A stretch of 64,000 nt of DNA from Rebecca billardiae RCC1528 (lineage: Eukaryota; Haptophyta). Shown here piece after piece: positions 21,403 to 31,693 of this stretch (positions within the stretch are counted from its first letter, which is position 1; every line of letters begins with the position of its first letter). The notes beneath the pieces were generated by a model. That model did not search any database, was not told the DNA's origin, and was given only the letters and a program-made list of their open reading frames with translations. The translations under genes were made by a program, and so were the position numbers. The stretch spans positions 496,001 to 560,000 of the forward strand of contig OZ251235.1 in NCBI GenBank assembly GCA_965240325.2, written 5' to 3'.

Positions 21403-23357
21403 TGTCGACAAACGGCTCGGATGCGAAGTACGACGGCGATATCACCTACCTCCAGGTCGTTGCTGGGAAGCCCGAGGAGATCCGCTTCCTGCGCGAGAAA
21501 GCGCGCGCCGCCCGGCTCGAACAGGCGCGCATCGCGAAGAAGCTGGCGGAGGCGGAGTATGAGCAGGCGAAGAAGGAGGCGGAGAAGGAGGCTTGCGAGA
21601 ACTCGCAGGAGAACAACGGCATGCCGCCGTCTGACAAGGACGCGCAGGTCCAGAACAAGCCGAAGTGCCGCAACCGCTTCCAGCGCATGATCGCCAACGA
21701 GGAGCACCAGCAGACCGAGGAGCAGATCGAGGAGCAGCCCAAGGGCAAGGCGACCATCAGGCAGGGCGACAAGGTGGTCCCGCGTTTCAAGAAGCTCAAG
21801 GAGCAGCCGACCTCCGGGTCGGAGGCCGTCCACGGCCAGTCCGGTCCCGCGCACGGTCGCGGCCGCGGGCCGCGCCGCGGACGCAAGCCAAAGGTTGCGC
21901 ACGCACAGGATTCGTCCGGTGTGGTGCCGCCCGAGGCGAGGCAGCAGCCGCGCGAGCAATCGCGCGGCGGCTCGCACAAGTCCGGCCACGCGCATGGTCG
22001 CGGCGGACAAGGCGGCCACGAGCCGCGGGTTGTGCACGCACCGGATGGTTCCGGCGCGGTGCCGCCCAAACACGCGCAGCGGCCGCGCGAGCAATCGCGC
22101 GGCGGCTCGCGCGAGGCCGACCCTCGGTCGGGCCAGACGCTTCAGACCGATGACCATCGGTCGAAGCAGCTAGATCAGACTAGCTCGCGCGACAAGCGCT
22201 CTCGCCCCGATCGGAGCCCCGATCGTGAGGCTGGGCAGTCGCCCAATAAGCGCCCATGTGGCAATAACTCAGCTGCGGCTGATCCGCGGGCGGCGGACGG
22301 TGATCCTTCACCGTCCCTGCCGAGCGATGTCGATGACTCACCTCTCCGCACGCTCGAAGAGCAATGTGCGAAAGGAGACTCGCCCCCTGCCAAAGCCGAT
22401 CCTCCGGCGGCACCGGCCAAACAGGCGACCGTGATCGATCACCCGATCCGCGCCTACGATGGCGCCGGTCCATCAGGTGTCGGGGTGGCCGAGCCTGGCT
22501 CGGCGCTCGGGCAGTACTTAGGGCAGTTCTCCAACGGAGCCATCGACCCGCTCATCCGCTACCTGCAGACGCAGATGCGTGTTGGACCGCGTACCCCGCA
22601 CACGCTTGAGGCGTTCAACCGCATCTGCAAGATCCTCAGCCTGGTCGACGACGGGCCTGACAGCCCGCTCTCGCGGCTGGATTTTTACGATCTGCAGCGG
22701 ATAATTGCGGACAACCTCGGACCCTCGTTCTCGAACGAGTTCAGGTCGTACCACGAGGAGATGACGAGCTTCGTCACGGCCGCTGCCAAGGAAGCAGTGG
22801 AGGGCCTCCTCGTGCAGGCCTTCAAGTTGGCCGCGCCATATGCACTCAAACGGGTGCGTGGCGGCTGGGGCGCGAGCGCTGACGCGCCGCCGTGCTGCGT
22901 GCTGAAAGCACTGCTGACAATCGCCCCCGGCCCATTCTGCGTGCCCTGCAGGCCCAGCAATGGGATTGAGACGCTCAAGCCCATCTTGGTGCTTGAAGTC
23001 CTCTTCCCTGACCCGCCAGTATGGCTCGAGCCGCACAACTGGCACAACGTCGAGCGGGCCTGGGAGCCGCATATTGACCTGGCCAGGCCGGCCACATGGC
23101 CTTTCAGTATGCATCGCTACTGTGCCAACCGGCCGTACCTAGAGTCGAGTAATTACGCAGGGGTCTTCGTGACCTGGTCGCGTCAGCTGACTCTCTTGTT
23201 GCAGAAATGCGACCCGACTGTCGTCGCCGGACTTGGCTATGACAAGTCAGGCGCGCAGATCATGCTACATGAGATCTGCACGATCGATGTGCATCCCAAC
23301 ATGCCGCCTGGCGCCGATTTTTCGAACGGTGCCCTCGAGAACCCGTATGTCGGCTAG
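21402..23357 (+). CDS. Copia element 1, extra ORF1a (coiled coil, repeat-rich), ends in TAG
   Basis: About 651 aa. Not recognised; it lies where gag normally begins but has no gag or zinc-knuckle motif. Residues 25-67 form a charged coiled coil (REKARAARLEQARIAKKLAE). Residues about 145-235 contain two tandem repeats of about 44 residues, each with PPxxxxxPREQSRGGS and rich in Gly, Arg and His. A Ser/Asp/Pro-rich linker follows, then a folded-looking region (about 380-650; FNRICKILSLVDDG, FSNEFRSYHEEMTSFV). The frame stops at TAG 23355-23357, but the same frame is open for another 987 bases beyond it. The ATG straddles the LTR end. It could be an unusual structural protein or a captured gene. 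Confidence 0.6.
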
Positions 23358-24344
23358 GATGACATCGATGGGCTGTACGATGACAACGACATCGACAGCA
23401 GCTGCCGCGAGTGCTGCAACAACCCGTGTTGCAGCGCGCGCAGCGTGCGCTACCGATGCTCGCTCTGCGGCATCGCGATGGTGTGCTCATTGAAGTGCGC
23501 CGACGAGTACCAGATGGCACACTTGGGTGAGTGCTGCCAGATCCGGTGCCTCGTCAAGTACCAGCAGCATTACGCTGCGGGGGCCAAGCATTCAGGACAC
23601 TGGTCCGACGGCTACCCGAAAGATCTTGTTGAGCTCGACCCTGCGTCGACTCGCGAGGTATCAGCCTTCGCTTACCTCTACCACGAGGCTTCGTACTACC
23701 AGCACATCGCAATGCTGGATCGTACCGTCACCGAAGAGTATCGCTGGAAAGACAAGCTCCTCGCGCAGTATGACGTGCAGTATCACTGCAACGACGTCAC
23801 ACTGCCTGAGCACGTTCCTCGCGAGCTCGCTTCCATCGACAGTCTCTCACGGGAGCTCAGCTCTGATGGCTGGAGCCCTGGGGACAGCGATGATGACGAT
23901 GACGATGACGATGACGATGACAAGCCTGCGAAGCCCGACCATCACCCACAGTCGGATGACTCAGGGGCTGATGGCGGCTCAGAACTCAGCAGCTGCAGCA
24001 GCAGCACGCCCGCGGGCGCGAGCCCGCGCGCGGACCCTGAGCAAGCCTCCGCGACGGAGGCGCACCATTCCGAGGCGGATCACGTGCATGATACTACGCC
24101 TCGTGAGTCAAGCGGTGCACCGGAGACACCGTTCTCCTCCTACGATGCCTCGTGCGACTGGATCGTGGTCGGCACCGAGAGCGATTTCGCCGCATCCGCG
24201 ACGTCCGCCATCGTGCCCGAACGCGCTTTTGCGCTTCACGAGGTCACGACCAAATCATCGGCAAATTCGAAACTCACCCAGAGTTCGATCCAACCAGGGA
24301 GTCACGTGTACATGGCGACGCTCGCATGGACGACCTCGACGTGA
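23358..24344 (+). CDS. Copia element 1, ORF1b with MYND-like zinc finger
   Basis: Continues ORF1a in the same frame after a single TAG, about 328 aa. No ATG occurs before the finger, so expression would need stop-codon readthrough or the ORF is broken by the TAG. Near the start is a Cys/His cluster, CRECCNNPCCS...YRCSLC...VCSLKCADEYQMAHLGECC, whose spacing resembles a MYND zinc finger, a protein-interaction module not typical of copia elements. An acidic Asp run (about 178-188) and Ser/Glu-rich low-complexity sequence follow. The 3' end overlaps the start of ORF2 by 19 bases. Confidence 0.5.
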   Translation, partial: DDIDGLYDDNDIDSSCRECCNNPCCSARSVRYRCSLCGIAMVCSLKCADEYQMAHLGECCQIRCLVKYQQHYAAGAKHSGHWSDGYPKDLVELDPASTREVSAFAYLYHEASYYQHIAMLDRTVTEEYRWKDKLLAQYDVQYHCNDVTLPEHVPRELASIDSLSRELSSDGWSPGDSDDDDDDDDDDDKPAKPDHHPQSDDSGADGGSELSSCSSSTPAGASPRADPEQASATEAHHSEADHVHDTTPRESSGAPETPFSSYDASCDWIVVGTESDFAASATSAIVPERAFALHEVTTKSSANSKLTQSSIQPGSHVYMATLAWTTST

Positions 24345-25111
24345 CTGCGCTGCTGCCCGAGGGGCTGTCGGATCGTTGGGTGCGCCTCTACGTCCGCCTT
24401 TGGCGTGACGCAGCAAGGCTCACCGCCGCCGACGGCCTCCCGCGCGCGGTGCACATCTCCCTCCTGCCAGATGGGAGTGTCCGTCTGACGGTGTCTGTGC
24501 GTCCGCCTGATGCACAAGGGCCTGATGCTTCTCCACAGGGAACCCCCGCTGGTGGCAGCCAGCGGCGCGAGGGAGGTGGTGGCGCGCCTTCTAAAGCTCC
24601 CCTGCATCCCGCCCCGCGCCGAGCGCGCAAGTCGGCTCCGCCGGCGCGCGCGCTCGCCGCGCAGGGCTCGGGTACTGGAGTGCAGGCTGCAAACGGCGAG
24701 CAGCAGCACTCTCAGAAGCGGAAGAAGAAGCCTCGGCGCGGGAAGCGCGGGCCTCGGCGTGACGCGCAAGGCAGGCGGATTCGATCTCCATCGAGCCGCC
24801 GCACCTCGTCGCGGCGCGCCGTCGAGAAACGCCAGGAGCGCAAGGCGGCGCGGCTGGCGGCCTCTCTGCCCGCAGCACCTGCGCCTGCTCCAGCTGCTGT
24901 CCCCCACGCGGACCGAGACTCGTCCATGGACGACGACTCGGACGACGAGGATGCGCAGCAGTCGGGGGCAAAGCGTACCCTGCACGCCGCAGCAGCGCCA
25001 GCCGCCGCCAGCAAGCCAGCTGAGCAGAGCGGCAAGCGCGCACGCGGCCGCGCAGGGCACACGGGGACGACTACATCACCGCCGGATCACCCGCCAGGGC
25101 CCAGCGGCTGA
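24326..25111 (+). CDS. Copia element 1, ORF2, basic protein of unknown function
   Basis: About 261 aa, starting at an ATG that overlaps the end of ORF1b in another frame, which suggests coupled or leaky translation. The first 60 residues look folded (LSDRWVRLYVRLWRDAARL). The rest is Arg/Lys/Ala/Pro-rich with strongly basic clusters such as KRKKKPRRGKRGPRRD, and may bind nucleic acid or direct nuclear import. Not recognised as a retroelement protein family. Confidence 0.45.
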   Translation: MDDLDVTALLPEGLSDRWVRLYVRLWRDAARLTAADGLPRAVHISLLPDGSVRLTVSVRPPDAQGPDASPQGTPAGGSQRREGGGGAPSKAPLHPAPRRARKSAPPARALAAQGSGTGVQAANGEQQHSQKRKKKPRRGKRGPRRDAQGRRIRSPSSRRTSSRRAVEKRQERKAARLAASLPAAPAPAPAAVPHADRDSSMDDDSDDEDAQQSGAKRTLHAAAAPAAASKPAEQSGKRARGRAGHTGTTTSPPDHPPGPSG

Positions 25112-25350
25112 GACGGCCGTCTGACATCCGGACCTGCACCCCCGCCCTCGCTCGGGGCACAGCAGGTCCATGCGAGCCGCGCAGCGCAGGTGGATCGCGC
25201 TCCAGCAGCTCAAGGCCGCGCTCAAGCCATTCGATCGCGGTTCAGGCTATGCTCTGCCACCAGCGCCGACTTCGTGTCGACGATCGGGCACTGCCGACGA
25301 CGAATCAGGAGACCTGCGCCGTCCTACCTGTGTCGTTAAATCATAGAATG

Positions 25351-26092
25351 GGTCCAGACCTCAGGATTATCCTTAACCTGCACGCCAGTCCTTGGGCGGC
25401 CCACTGGCGTGCAGGTTAAGGGTTTCGTCAGGTTGGCGCGCGCTGGGGCGGACGCTCCCGCCGCCACCTCGCTCTCGCCTTCCGCCGCCAGGGCGAGGCC
25501 GCGCGAAGTCCAGTAGATCTTCCGATGGGACGCAGCGGGGCGGTAGCGAAGCGGTGAACTACTGTCGCTTGCGCGTGGCGCAGCGCTTCGCGCCCTCGCA
25601 CCTCGACGGTCAGCTGCAGGCCCGCGCGAGCGCGAGCCGGTGTGCCGCCGCCACATTCAGCCAGAGACATGCCGCGCCTTGCCTGCCGAGGCAGCGAAGA
25701 GGCACGCACGTGAAGCCGCTGGGCGCCATGGCGCGCGCCCATGACCGTACTGTCACATGGCTCACGCCGTCCTGGGATGCGCGCCTCGGGTTGCGCTCAG
25801 CGCGCGCATACTTTGCGGGGACGACAGCACGGCTGAAGCCGAGAGGCGGCGCACACGCCCGTGCGGGCTCAAGGCGCCGAGAAGATGGTCAGACGCGAGT
25901 TGCCCGGCGCAGGGCGGCGCAGAAAGGCCCTATGCCTCTGCCCGACCGCGTGCGCCATCGCCGCGTGCACGTCTACGACCGCGGCGGCGCGGCAGCGGGC
26001 GGCGCCTCGCGGCGGATGGCTGTGGCGGGCGCACGCGGCGGGTTTTGAATTTTTCTCATTTTCCGAGTTTCCCAAATCCTGAGGTCTGGACC
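25351..26092. mobile_element. TIR element nested in copia element 1
   Basis: An 18-base perfect inverted repeat, GGTCCAGACCTCAGGATT, lies at 25351-25368 and 26075-26092. Just inside the left end is a 19-base perfect stem (CCTTAACCTGCACGCCAGT, 25370-25388) with a short loop. The GC-rich interior has no transposase. It sits immediately 5' of the gag region, whose frame reads in from the right terminus. Confidence 0.65.
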
Positions 26093-26146
26093 GGTTGGAA
26101 GTCGAAGCGGGCTGTCCACTCTGTAATTCGAGACTCACTCGCGGAA

Positions 26147-27889
26147 ATGCGAGCGCTCTACAAGGGACGCCCGACCGACTTATCTACCACGATAGTCACC
26201 CTTGCATCTGACAAAGGATCAGGCTTCAAGCTCGTCCAAGAATCCAATTGGGTTCGCTCGAGTGAAAAAATTGAGCCCTACAAATCCTTGCCGGACGCGG
26301 ACAGGGGGGTGACCCTCTCGTCTGTCTACAGCCGCTCGGCTGAAGTGCTTTTTTTAAAGCGCATTACAGACGCTATGAACCCGCAACTCTTTGCGTACCT
26401 TGAATCCAAGCAGCAGATCAATGACCCGACCAAAGGGTACCTCGATCTCGAATCGCTGCTGGAGGTCTTTGAAGAGGAACTACGCATCACTACGATGTCG
26501 GAGCTGAGGGCAGAGTACCTCAAGCTGTATCCTCGAGACAAGTCGCCGCCTAACAACGCGGCTGACATTATCAGGCAATCCGTTGAGCGAGTGCGCTCGT
26601 CGCGCTTCCGCAGTCTCGACGATGCCACTTTACTCGTGTTCAAGCTGTATGACAGCATGCACGCATCGCCTGAAATTTATGAGACTGTGATCTCATACTT
26701 TGGCGCCATTTCGCCAGCTGAGTGTGTGAAGAACACTAGCCAGCTTATGGCGCAGATGGAAGACGCCTGGCAGCGCCACTTGGCCGCCAAGGCGCAAATC
26801 CACAACAACAATAAAAACAAAAATGATGCCAAGCGCGGCGCGCGCCAGCCTCAGCATCATCAGCAGCAGCTGATGCGCGGGGAACCCTCCAAAGCTCAAC
26901 ATGAGCGCGCCGCCGCCATGCAGGCTGGGCAGCAACAGCACCCGCCTCACCCTCCCAAGCCGAAGTGCAATCACTGCGGCAAGCCAGGCCACACCGTTGA
27001 TAGGTGCTGGCAGTTGCACCCGGAGCTTAAGGCTAAGGGGGGTGCGCGCGGTGGTGCGCGCGCCGGCAACGGTGGAGGAAACAAGAACAAAAATACGCCC
27101 CAGAAGGGCACGCAGAGGAGTCACTTTATTGACATCCCTGCTGCTGACGACAACGGACGCACGGCCAAGATGGCGCGGGTGGAGCAGCGCCGAGATGTAT
27201 CGGTCGCTCCCACAACGTTCCGCGCGTACTTGGACTCGGGCGCCAGTCAGTCGTTTCTGGATGACTCGCTCGCGCATTTGTTGACTGACCGGCAGCCGGT
27301 CGACTTCGAAGTCAACAGCGCGAAGCAAGGCGCGAGGCTCCGCGCCACGTGTCGCGGTGTCCTTCACGTCGTGATCACCGACGCTCGCCAGCAAGAGTTC
27401 CGAGTTAGGCTCACTGGTGCTGTCGCGGTGCAGAGTCTTCAGACTACACTGCTTTCCGTGCAGTCGTTCGCGCGCGCGGGCTGCACCGCCGTGTTCGGTA
27501 AGCAGCCGTATCTCCAGCTTGGAGATCGGCGCGCGTATCTACGAGATGACTACAGTCTTGAACTCGCGCCAATCGTGCCTTCGTGTGCTCGCGCACTCGA
27601 CGCACGTGGCAACGAGACTGGGTCGGGCGGCGCGAGTGCGCCGCCGCCCGGGAATGCTGGCGCGCCTGAGCCTCAGCGCGCGCGCGACAAGCATTCTGCA
27701 AGGCTGTGGCGGCTCCGTTTTGGCTCCGCCGACCAGGATGCCGTCTCGGCTACTTGCAAGCTCGTCGAAGGCGCGGATACGGCCAAGGCCGACCGCGTGC
27801 TTCAGGGCGATGTTGCCAAGTTGAAGGCTAAGCCTTTTCCCGGCACCCGCGAGCGCGCAACCGCGCCGCTGCAAAGTCATCCACGTTGA
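26147..27889 (+). CDS. Copia element 1 gag-protease ORF
   Basis: From the first ATG after the nested element, about 580 aa; the frame is open upstream to 25757 through the nested element, so the true N-terminus is uncertain. The order is a capsid-like helical region (GYLDLESLLEVFEEEL and following), a Gln/His/Asn-rich linker, the CCHC knuckle CNHCGKPGHTVDRCW, the aspartic protease core AYLDSGASQSFLDD, and the GAG-pre-integrase segment RLWRLRFGSADQD. The frame ends at TGA 27887-27889 while integrase homology continues one base out of frame from about 27873. Confidence 0.85.
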   Translation: MRALYKGRPTDLSTTIVTLASDKGSGFKLVQESNWVRSSEKIEPYKSLPDADRGVTLSSVYSRSAEVLFLKRITDAMNPQLFAYLESKQQINDPTKGYLDLESLLEVFEEELRITTMSELRAEYLKLYPRDKSPPNNAADIIRQSVERVRSSRFRSLDDATLLVFKLYDSMHASPEIYETVISYFGAISPAECVKNTSQLMAQMEDAWQRHLAAKAQIHNNNKNKNDAKRGARQPQHHQQQLMRGEPSKAQHERAAAMQAGQQQHPPHPPKPKCNHCGKPGHTVDRCWQLHPELKAKGGARGGARAGNGGGNKNKNTPQKGTQRSHFIDIPAADDNGRTAKMARVEQRRDVSVAPTTFRAYLDSGASQSFLDDSLAHLLTDRQPVDFEVNSAKQGARLRATCRGVLHVVITDARQQEFRVRLTGAVAVQSLQTTLLSVQSFARAGCTAVFGKQPYLQLGDRRAYLRDDYSLELAPIVPSCARALDARGNETGSGGASAPPPGNAGAPEPQRARDKHSARLWRLRFGSADQDAVSATCKLVEGADTAKADRVLQGDVAKLKAKPFPGTRERATAPLQSHPR

Positions 27890-30644
27890 TGTCGTTGGGC
27901 CGATCAACGGGCTGCCTAGCGGAGTACCGCGATGGGGCATCATATTTGTGGATGATTACTCTGGTTACATGCGCTTTTATGCCATGAAAGCCAAGTCGGA
28001 AGCCCCCGAGAAGCTCCGCTTCATGATCGATGAGCTCGGCGCCAGCACGCTGGGCGCTACAATGCGCGGCACCGGCATTGCCGGCGGCAGCATTCACATC
28101 GATGGAGGCAAAGAGCTCAACTCAGCGTTGTGGCAAGAGGTGCTACGGCAGCACGACATGCTGTGTAATAACACCTCTCCGCCCCACACGCCGCAGCACA
28201 ACGGTGTAGCCGAGCGCGCACTTGGTGTCGTTATGACCGATGCGCGCGCTATGCTGCTGCAGTCCGGAATGGCGTATCGCTGGTGGTACTGGGCAGCCAA
28301 GTGCTCCACACTCCAGCGCAATCTTCTCACTCGCGCCGGTGACACTCAGTCCCCGCACGAGAAGATGTTTGGTACGTCACCGGCCAAGTACATATCCAAA
28401 CTCCGGATCTGGGGTTCCCCGTGTGTATTTCTCACGCAGGGCCTTAAGCTGAACAAGCTTTCACCCCGCGCGAAGCAGGGATATCTGCTCGGCTACGGAT
28501 TTGACTGCTACGTAGACACGACGCAGAGCGTGCGTCGCAGCATGGGCTACATAGTCCTAGCTGAAGACAACGCCAGCGTCATCTCCACGAGGCACGTCAA
28601 ATTCAACGAGCAGCACCTGTTCGATTATGATCCAGAGTCGCTTCCGCCGCTCAACGCTCCTGCTGGCACGTTGACCTGGGGGGGCGGTCCCAAGGATAAG
28701 GCTTCCAAGCCACCTCCTCAACCTGCTCTCGAGGACATAGACGACTCGTCAGATGACGAGCGTGATCCGCCAGAGCGTCAGTCGCAAGACACCGACCAAG
28801 CCGTTTCGCCGTTTGACGGCAGTCATGTGCGCGGCACGTCTGAGACTGATCGCGATGGAGAAGAGGCAGATGATGAGGAGGATGAGACATTGGAGGAAAC
28901 CGAGTTGGACAGGCCAACGTCCCTCGGAGGCGCAGTGCGCCGCTCCAATCGACTGCTGGAACGCGCTTTGAGCGTCGAACAGCATGCGAACCTCGTAAGA
29001 CTCGCTGCGAATATTCCGGTACCCAATTCCGTCAAGGAAGCTTTGGAGTCCGAGTACGCAGATGAGTGGGCCAAAGCTATTATGGCCGAATATCAAGCTC
29101 ACGAGAATCTCAAAACCTTTAAGCCGGTCTTGGTACCGAAGAATACGAAGGTTATTCCGTCGAAGCTGGTCTTCAAGGTAAAGGCCAAGCCTGACGGCAC
29201 TGTCGAGAAATTCAAAGCGCGCTTGGTCGTGCAAGGTTTCCGACAGATCAAGGGCTTGAATTACGATGAAGTCTTCTCTCCTACCATTAGGTACGAGGAA
29301 GTCAGGCTGCTGCTCGCGATCGCCACCTATTACAGGAGCCCTCAGCGTCCTTGGTTGGCACACGGAGCAGATGCAGCCACAGCATTCCTCAATGCTGACG
29401 CTGAGAGTACAAACATGTACATCAGCTTGCCGCCGCTGTATCATCACAATCTGTCACCAGGTGAAAATGAGATTGCAGCTGGCAGAGCAATTAAGAATTT
29501 GAACGGCTTCAAACAAGGGAGTCGTATGTGGTACTTGCACAACCACAAAATTCTGCTCAAGATTCGTTTCGAGCGCCTGGCACAATCTTGGTGCATTTAC
29601 ATCAGGCGTGAGAAAGACGTAACCGATATCATCGGTGTTTACGTCGACGATATTATCGTCATGAGCAACTCGGCAGACAAGAATCGCCCCAAGGGGATCA
29701 TCGCCGAGCTAGGCAAATTTTACGAAGTCAAGGACCTCGGTCCGCTGGACAGCTTTGTTGGATTGAGTATCCGACAGGAGCGCGATTGTACGCTCATTCA
29801 CATGAGCAAGTACATCAGCGAGTTGCTTGAGAAGCACTCCGTGTCCAATTTGAGCGGATCCGAGACTCCGATGCGAGTGAGCAACAGCCAGCCAGAGCCT
29901 GAGGGCGAGGCGCTGAGCGACCGAGATGCATCGAAATTTCGTGCTCTCGTCGGCGCGCTGCTGTTTGTCATGAACGCGTGTCGTCCTGACATCAGCTACG
30001 CGGTGAACATGCTCGCACGGAAGATGGCAAAGCCTGACTCCACCGATATGGTGGCAGCCAAACGCGTGTTGCGGTATCTCGCTGGTACTCGCACCGTGGG
30101 ACTGAAATATATCAGCAAGGCAGCGGCTTCACAGCGCGATCCTGCGCAGCCGAGATACATTCACAACGAAATGTTTGTGGACTCGGATTGGGCCAATGAT
30201 GCCGAACGGCGACGCTCCACCGGAGGATACGTTTATTTCTTCGCCGGTGCTCCAGTCACCTGGCGCTCGTTCAAGCAGTCTATCGCTGCTCTATCCTCGT
30301 GTGAAGCGGAGTACATCACTCTTTCTGAGGGAGCCAAGGAGGCAGTATATCTCAGAGATGTACTTACCGATCTACTTGGTCAGACATGCCCAAATCACGT
30401 GGTCATCCACGAAGATAATAAGGGGGCGAAAGATCTGTCCAAGAATGCCGTTCACCATCGCCGCTCCAAGCACATAGACGTGCGCCATCATTTTATCCGC
30501 GATTGCGTGGAATTGGGCGCAGTCGTTGTGGAGAAAGTCCACACTGCTGAGAATATTGCTGATATATTCACCAAGGCGTTACCAAAGGCGGACTTCTTGA
30601 AGTTCCTACATCGGATGCTTCATGCTTTTGTCCTGGACAAATAA
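27873..30644 (+). CDS. Copia element 1 pol: integrase, reverse transcriptase, RNase H
   Basis: Continues from gag-protease after a +1 shift at CTGCAAAGTC. The integrase core has IHVDVVGP, a second acidic site in HIDGGKELNS and TPQHNGVAERALG (D,D-35-E type). Reverse transcriptase has FKARLVVQGFRQ, GADAATAFLNAD and the catalytic YVDDIIVM. RNase H has FVDSDWANDAERRRSTGGY, SSCEAEYI and KHIDVRHHFIRD. No internal stop is seen. The frame change may be programmed +1 frameshifting, as in Ty1, or a one-base indel; with apparently identical LTRs little time for decay has passed. Confidence 0.92.
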   Translation, partial: KVIHVDVVGPINGLPSGVPRWGIIFVDDYSGYMRFYAMKAKSEAPEKLRFMIDELGASTLGATMRGTGIAGGSIHIDGGKELNSALWQEVLRQHDMLCNNTSPPHTPQHNGVAERALGVVMTDARAMLLQSGMAYRWWYWAAKCSTLQRNLLTRAGDTQSPHEKMFGTSPAKYISKLRIWGSPCVFLTQGLKLNKLSPRAKQGYLLGYGFDCYVDTTQSVRRSMGYIVLAEDNASVISTRHVKFNEQHLFDYDPESLPPLNAPAGTLTWGGGPKDKASKPPPQPALEDIDDSSDDERDPPERQSQDTDQAVSPFDGSHVRGTSETDRDGEEADDEEDETLEETELDRPTSLGGAVRRSNRLLERALSVEQHANLVRLAANIPVPNSVKEALESEYADEWAKAIMAEYQAHENLKTFKPVLVPKNTKVIPSKLVFKVKAKPDGTVEKFKARLVVQGFRQIKGLNYDEVFSPTIRYEEVRLLLAIATYYRSPQRPWLAHGADAATAFLNADAESTNMYISLPPLYHHNLSPGENEIAAGRAIKNLNGFKQGSRMWYLHNHKILLKIRFERLAQSWCIYIRREKDVTDIIGVYVDDIIVMSNSADKNRPKGIIAELGKFYEVKDLGPLDSFVGLSIRQERDCTLIHMSKYISELLEKHSVSNLSGSETPMRVSNSQPEPEGEALSDRDASKFRALVGALLFVMNACRPDISYAVNMLARKMAKPDSTDMVAAKRVLRYLAGTRTVGLKYISKAAASQRDPAQPRYIHNEMFVDSDWANDAERRRSTGGYVYFFAGAPVTWRSFKQSIAALSSCEAEYITLSEGAKEAVYLRDVLTDLLGQTCPNHVVIHEDNKGAKDLSKNAVHHRRSKHIDVRHHFIRDCVELGAVVVEKVHTAENIADIFTKALPKADFLKFLHRMLHAFVLDK

Positions 30645-30667
30645 GTCACAGGGTAAGCTTCCGATTG

Positions 30668-30675
30668 TGGGGGGG
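30668..30675 (+). promoter_or_regulatory. Polypurine tract of copia element 1
   Basis: A G-run directly before the 3' LTR start, the expected primer for plus-strand DNA synthesis. Confidence 0.75.
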
Positions 30676-31141
30676 TGTCCGAGGTTATCCGAGTTGTTCG
30701 GGGTTTTCCACGCTGAGAGCCACTGGGAAAAGAGACCCACACTGGGATTTCCGGATAAACAAACCCTCCTTGAGTTCCAATCTACAGCCTGAACAGTTGA
30801 CGAGCATCCTAGAGATGTCTCGTCAATTTCTACACGACTAGTGATGTCCGTCCGCTTCTTCCAGTTTTCCTATCCAAGATGCACGCGTACTATCAAAGTT
30901 AATTTGTCAACGACTAAGTGCTGAACCGATTTCATCAACTTTCTTATTTGTTGTTCACCTCCGGACTTCAGGGATCGGAAATTGATGTGAGGGATGTGAC
31001 GTGTCTGGAAGGCGATTCGCCTCACCGCTGCGTGTCTCTGTCGGCCATTGCCCAGTGCAGACACACTCAGGGACTCACGTTCCGCATCGCCTCAGGAGCT
31101 CACGCACCACACGCATCCAAAGCGCTTACACGCCGCTATCA
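30676..31141 (+). repeat. 3' LTR of copia element 1
   Basis: 466 bases, apparently identical to the 5' copy by reading; followed by the ATATA target-site duplication. Confidence 0.95.
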
Positions 31142-31282
31142 ATATATATTAAACTAGCGCTATATACCGCCTATAGCAGCAGCTACAAGTTATTCATCCA
31201 TCACGTCATGGCTCTAGCCTGTAACTATGTCACTGTCAGCTCGGAGCGGCGGAGCGCGTTCGGCGTTACAGTAGTCCGTTAG

Positions 31283-31693
31283 TGTTGTATTAATCCCGAA
31301 TTTCCTCCGTGCACGATTTCTTTTCCTTTCCAGGCGCTTGGATCCAACCGCCAGGAGAGGTCGAGTCCCAGGTACTACTCGCTGTCGTACCTGCCCTCCC
31401 TGAACCGGCGCGAGCGCGCTCGGCCCCTAATCCTATTGCTTTCGCCGCTGCCCGCAGGCGAACGCAAGCCGCCGGTTACGTATATACGTTTTCCCCCGGC
31501 GCTATTGGTCTAACGACCGGCCAATCAGTTTACTGGTGGCCGCCGTTTGCCCTTGACATTGACTTGTGACCCGTGTGGGACGACTCCCGCACCGCCCGCT
31601 CGTCCGCACGGACGGCGCTGCTGACGACGTCCGCAGGGACACTGTGATAAGCCCCTGCGTGACCGGGGAACTGGTAAGGCGGAATAAACATCA
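31283..31693 (+). repeat. 5' LTR of copia element 2
   Basis: 411 bases. It contains a TATA-like TATATA at 31481-31486, CCAAT at 31521-31525 and AATAAA at 31683-31688, plausible promoter and polyadenylation signals. Its last base is the A of the gag ATG. Confidence 0.95.

Noticed and set aside
23358-24344. MYND-like ORF considered as a separate host gene
   Set aside because: It lies in the same frame as ORF1a and inside two apparently identical LTRs with a target duplication, so it belongs to the element.
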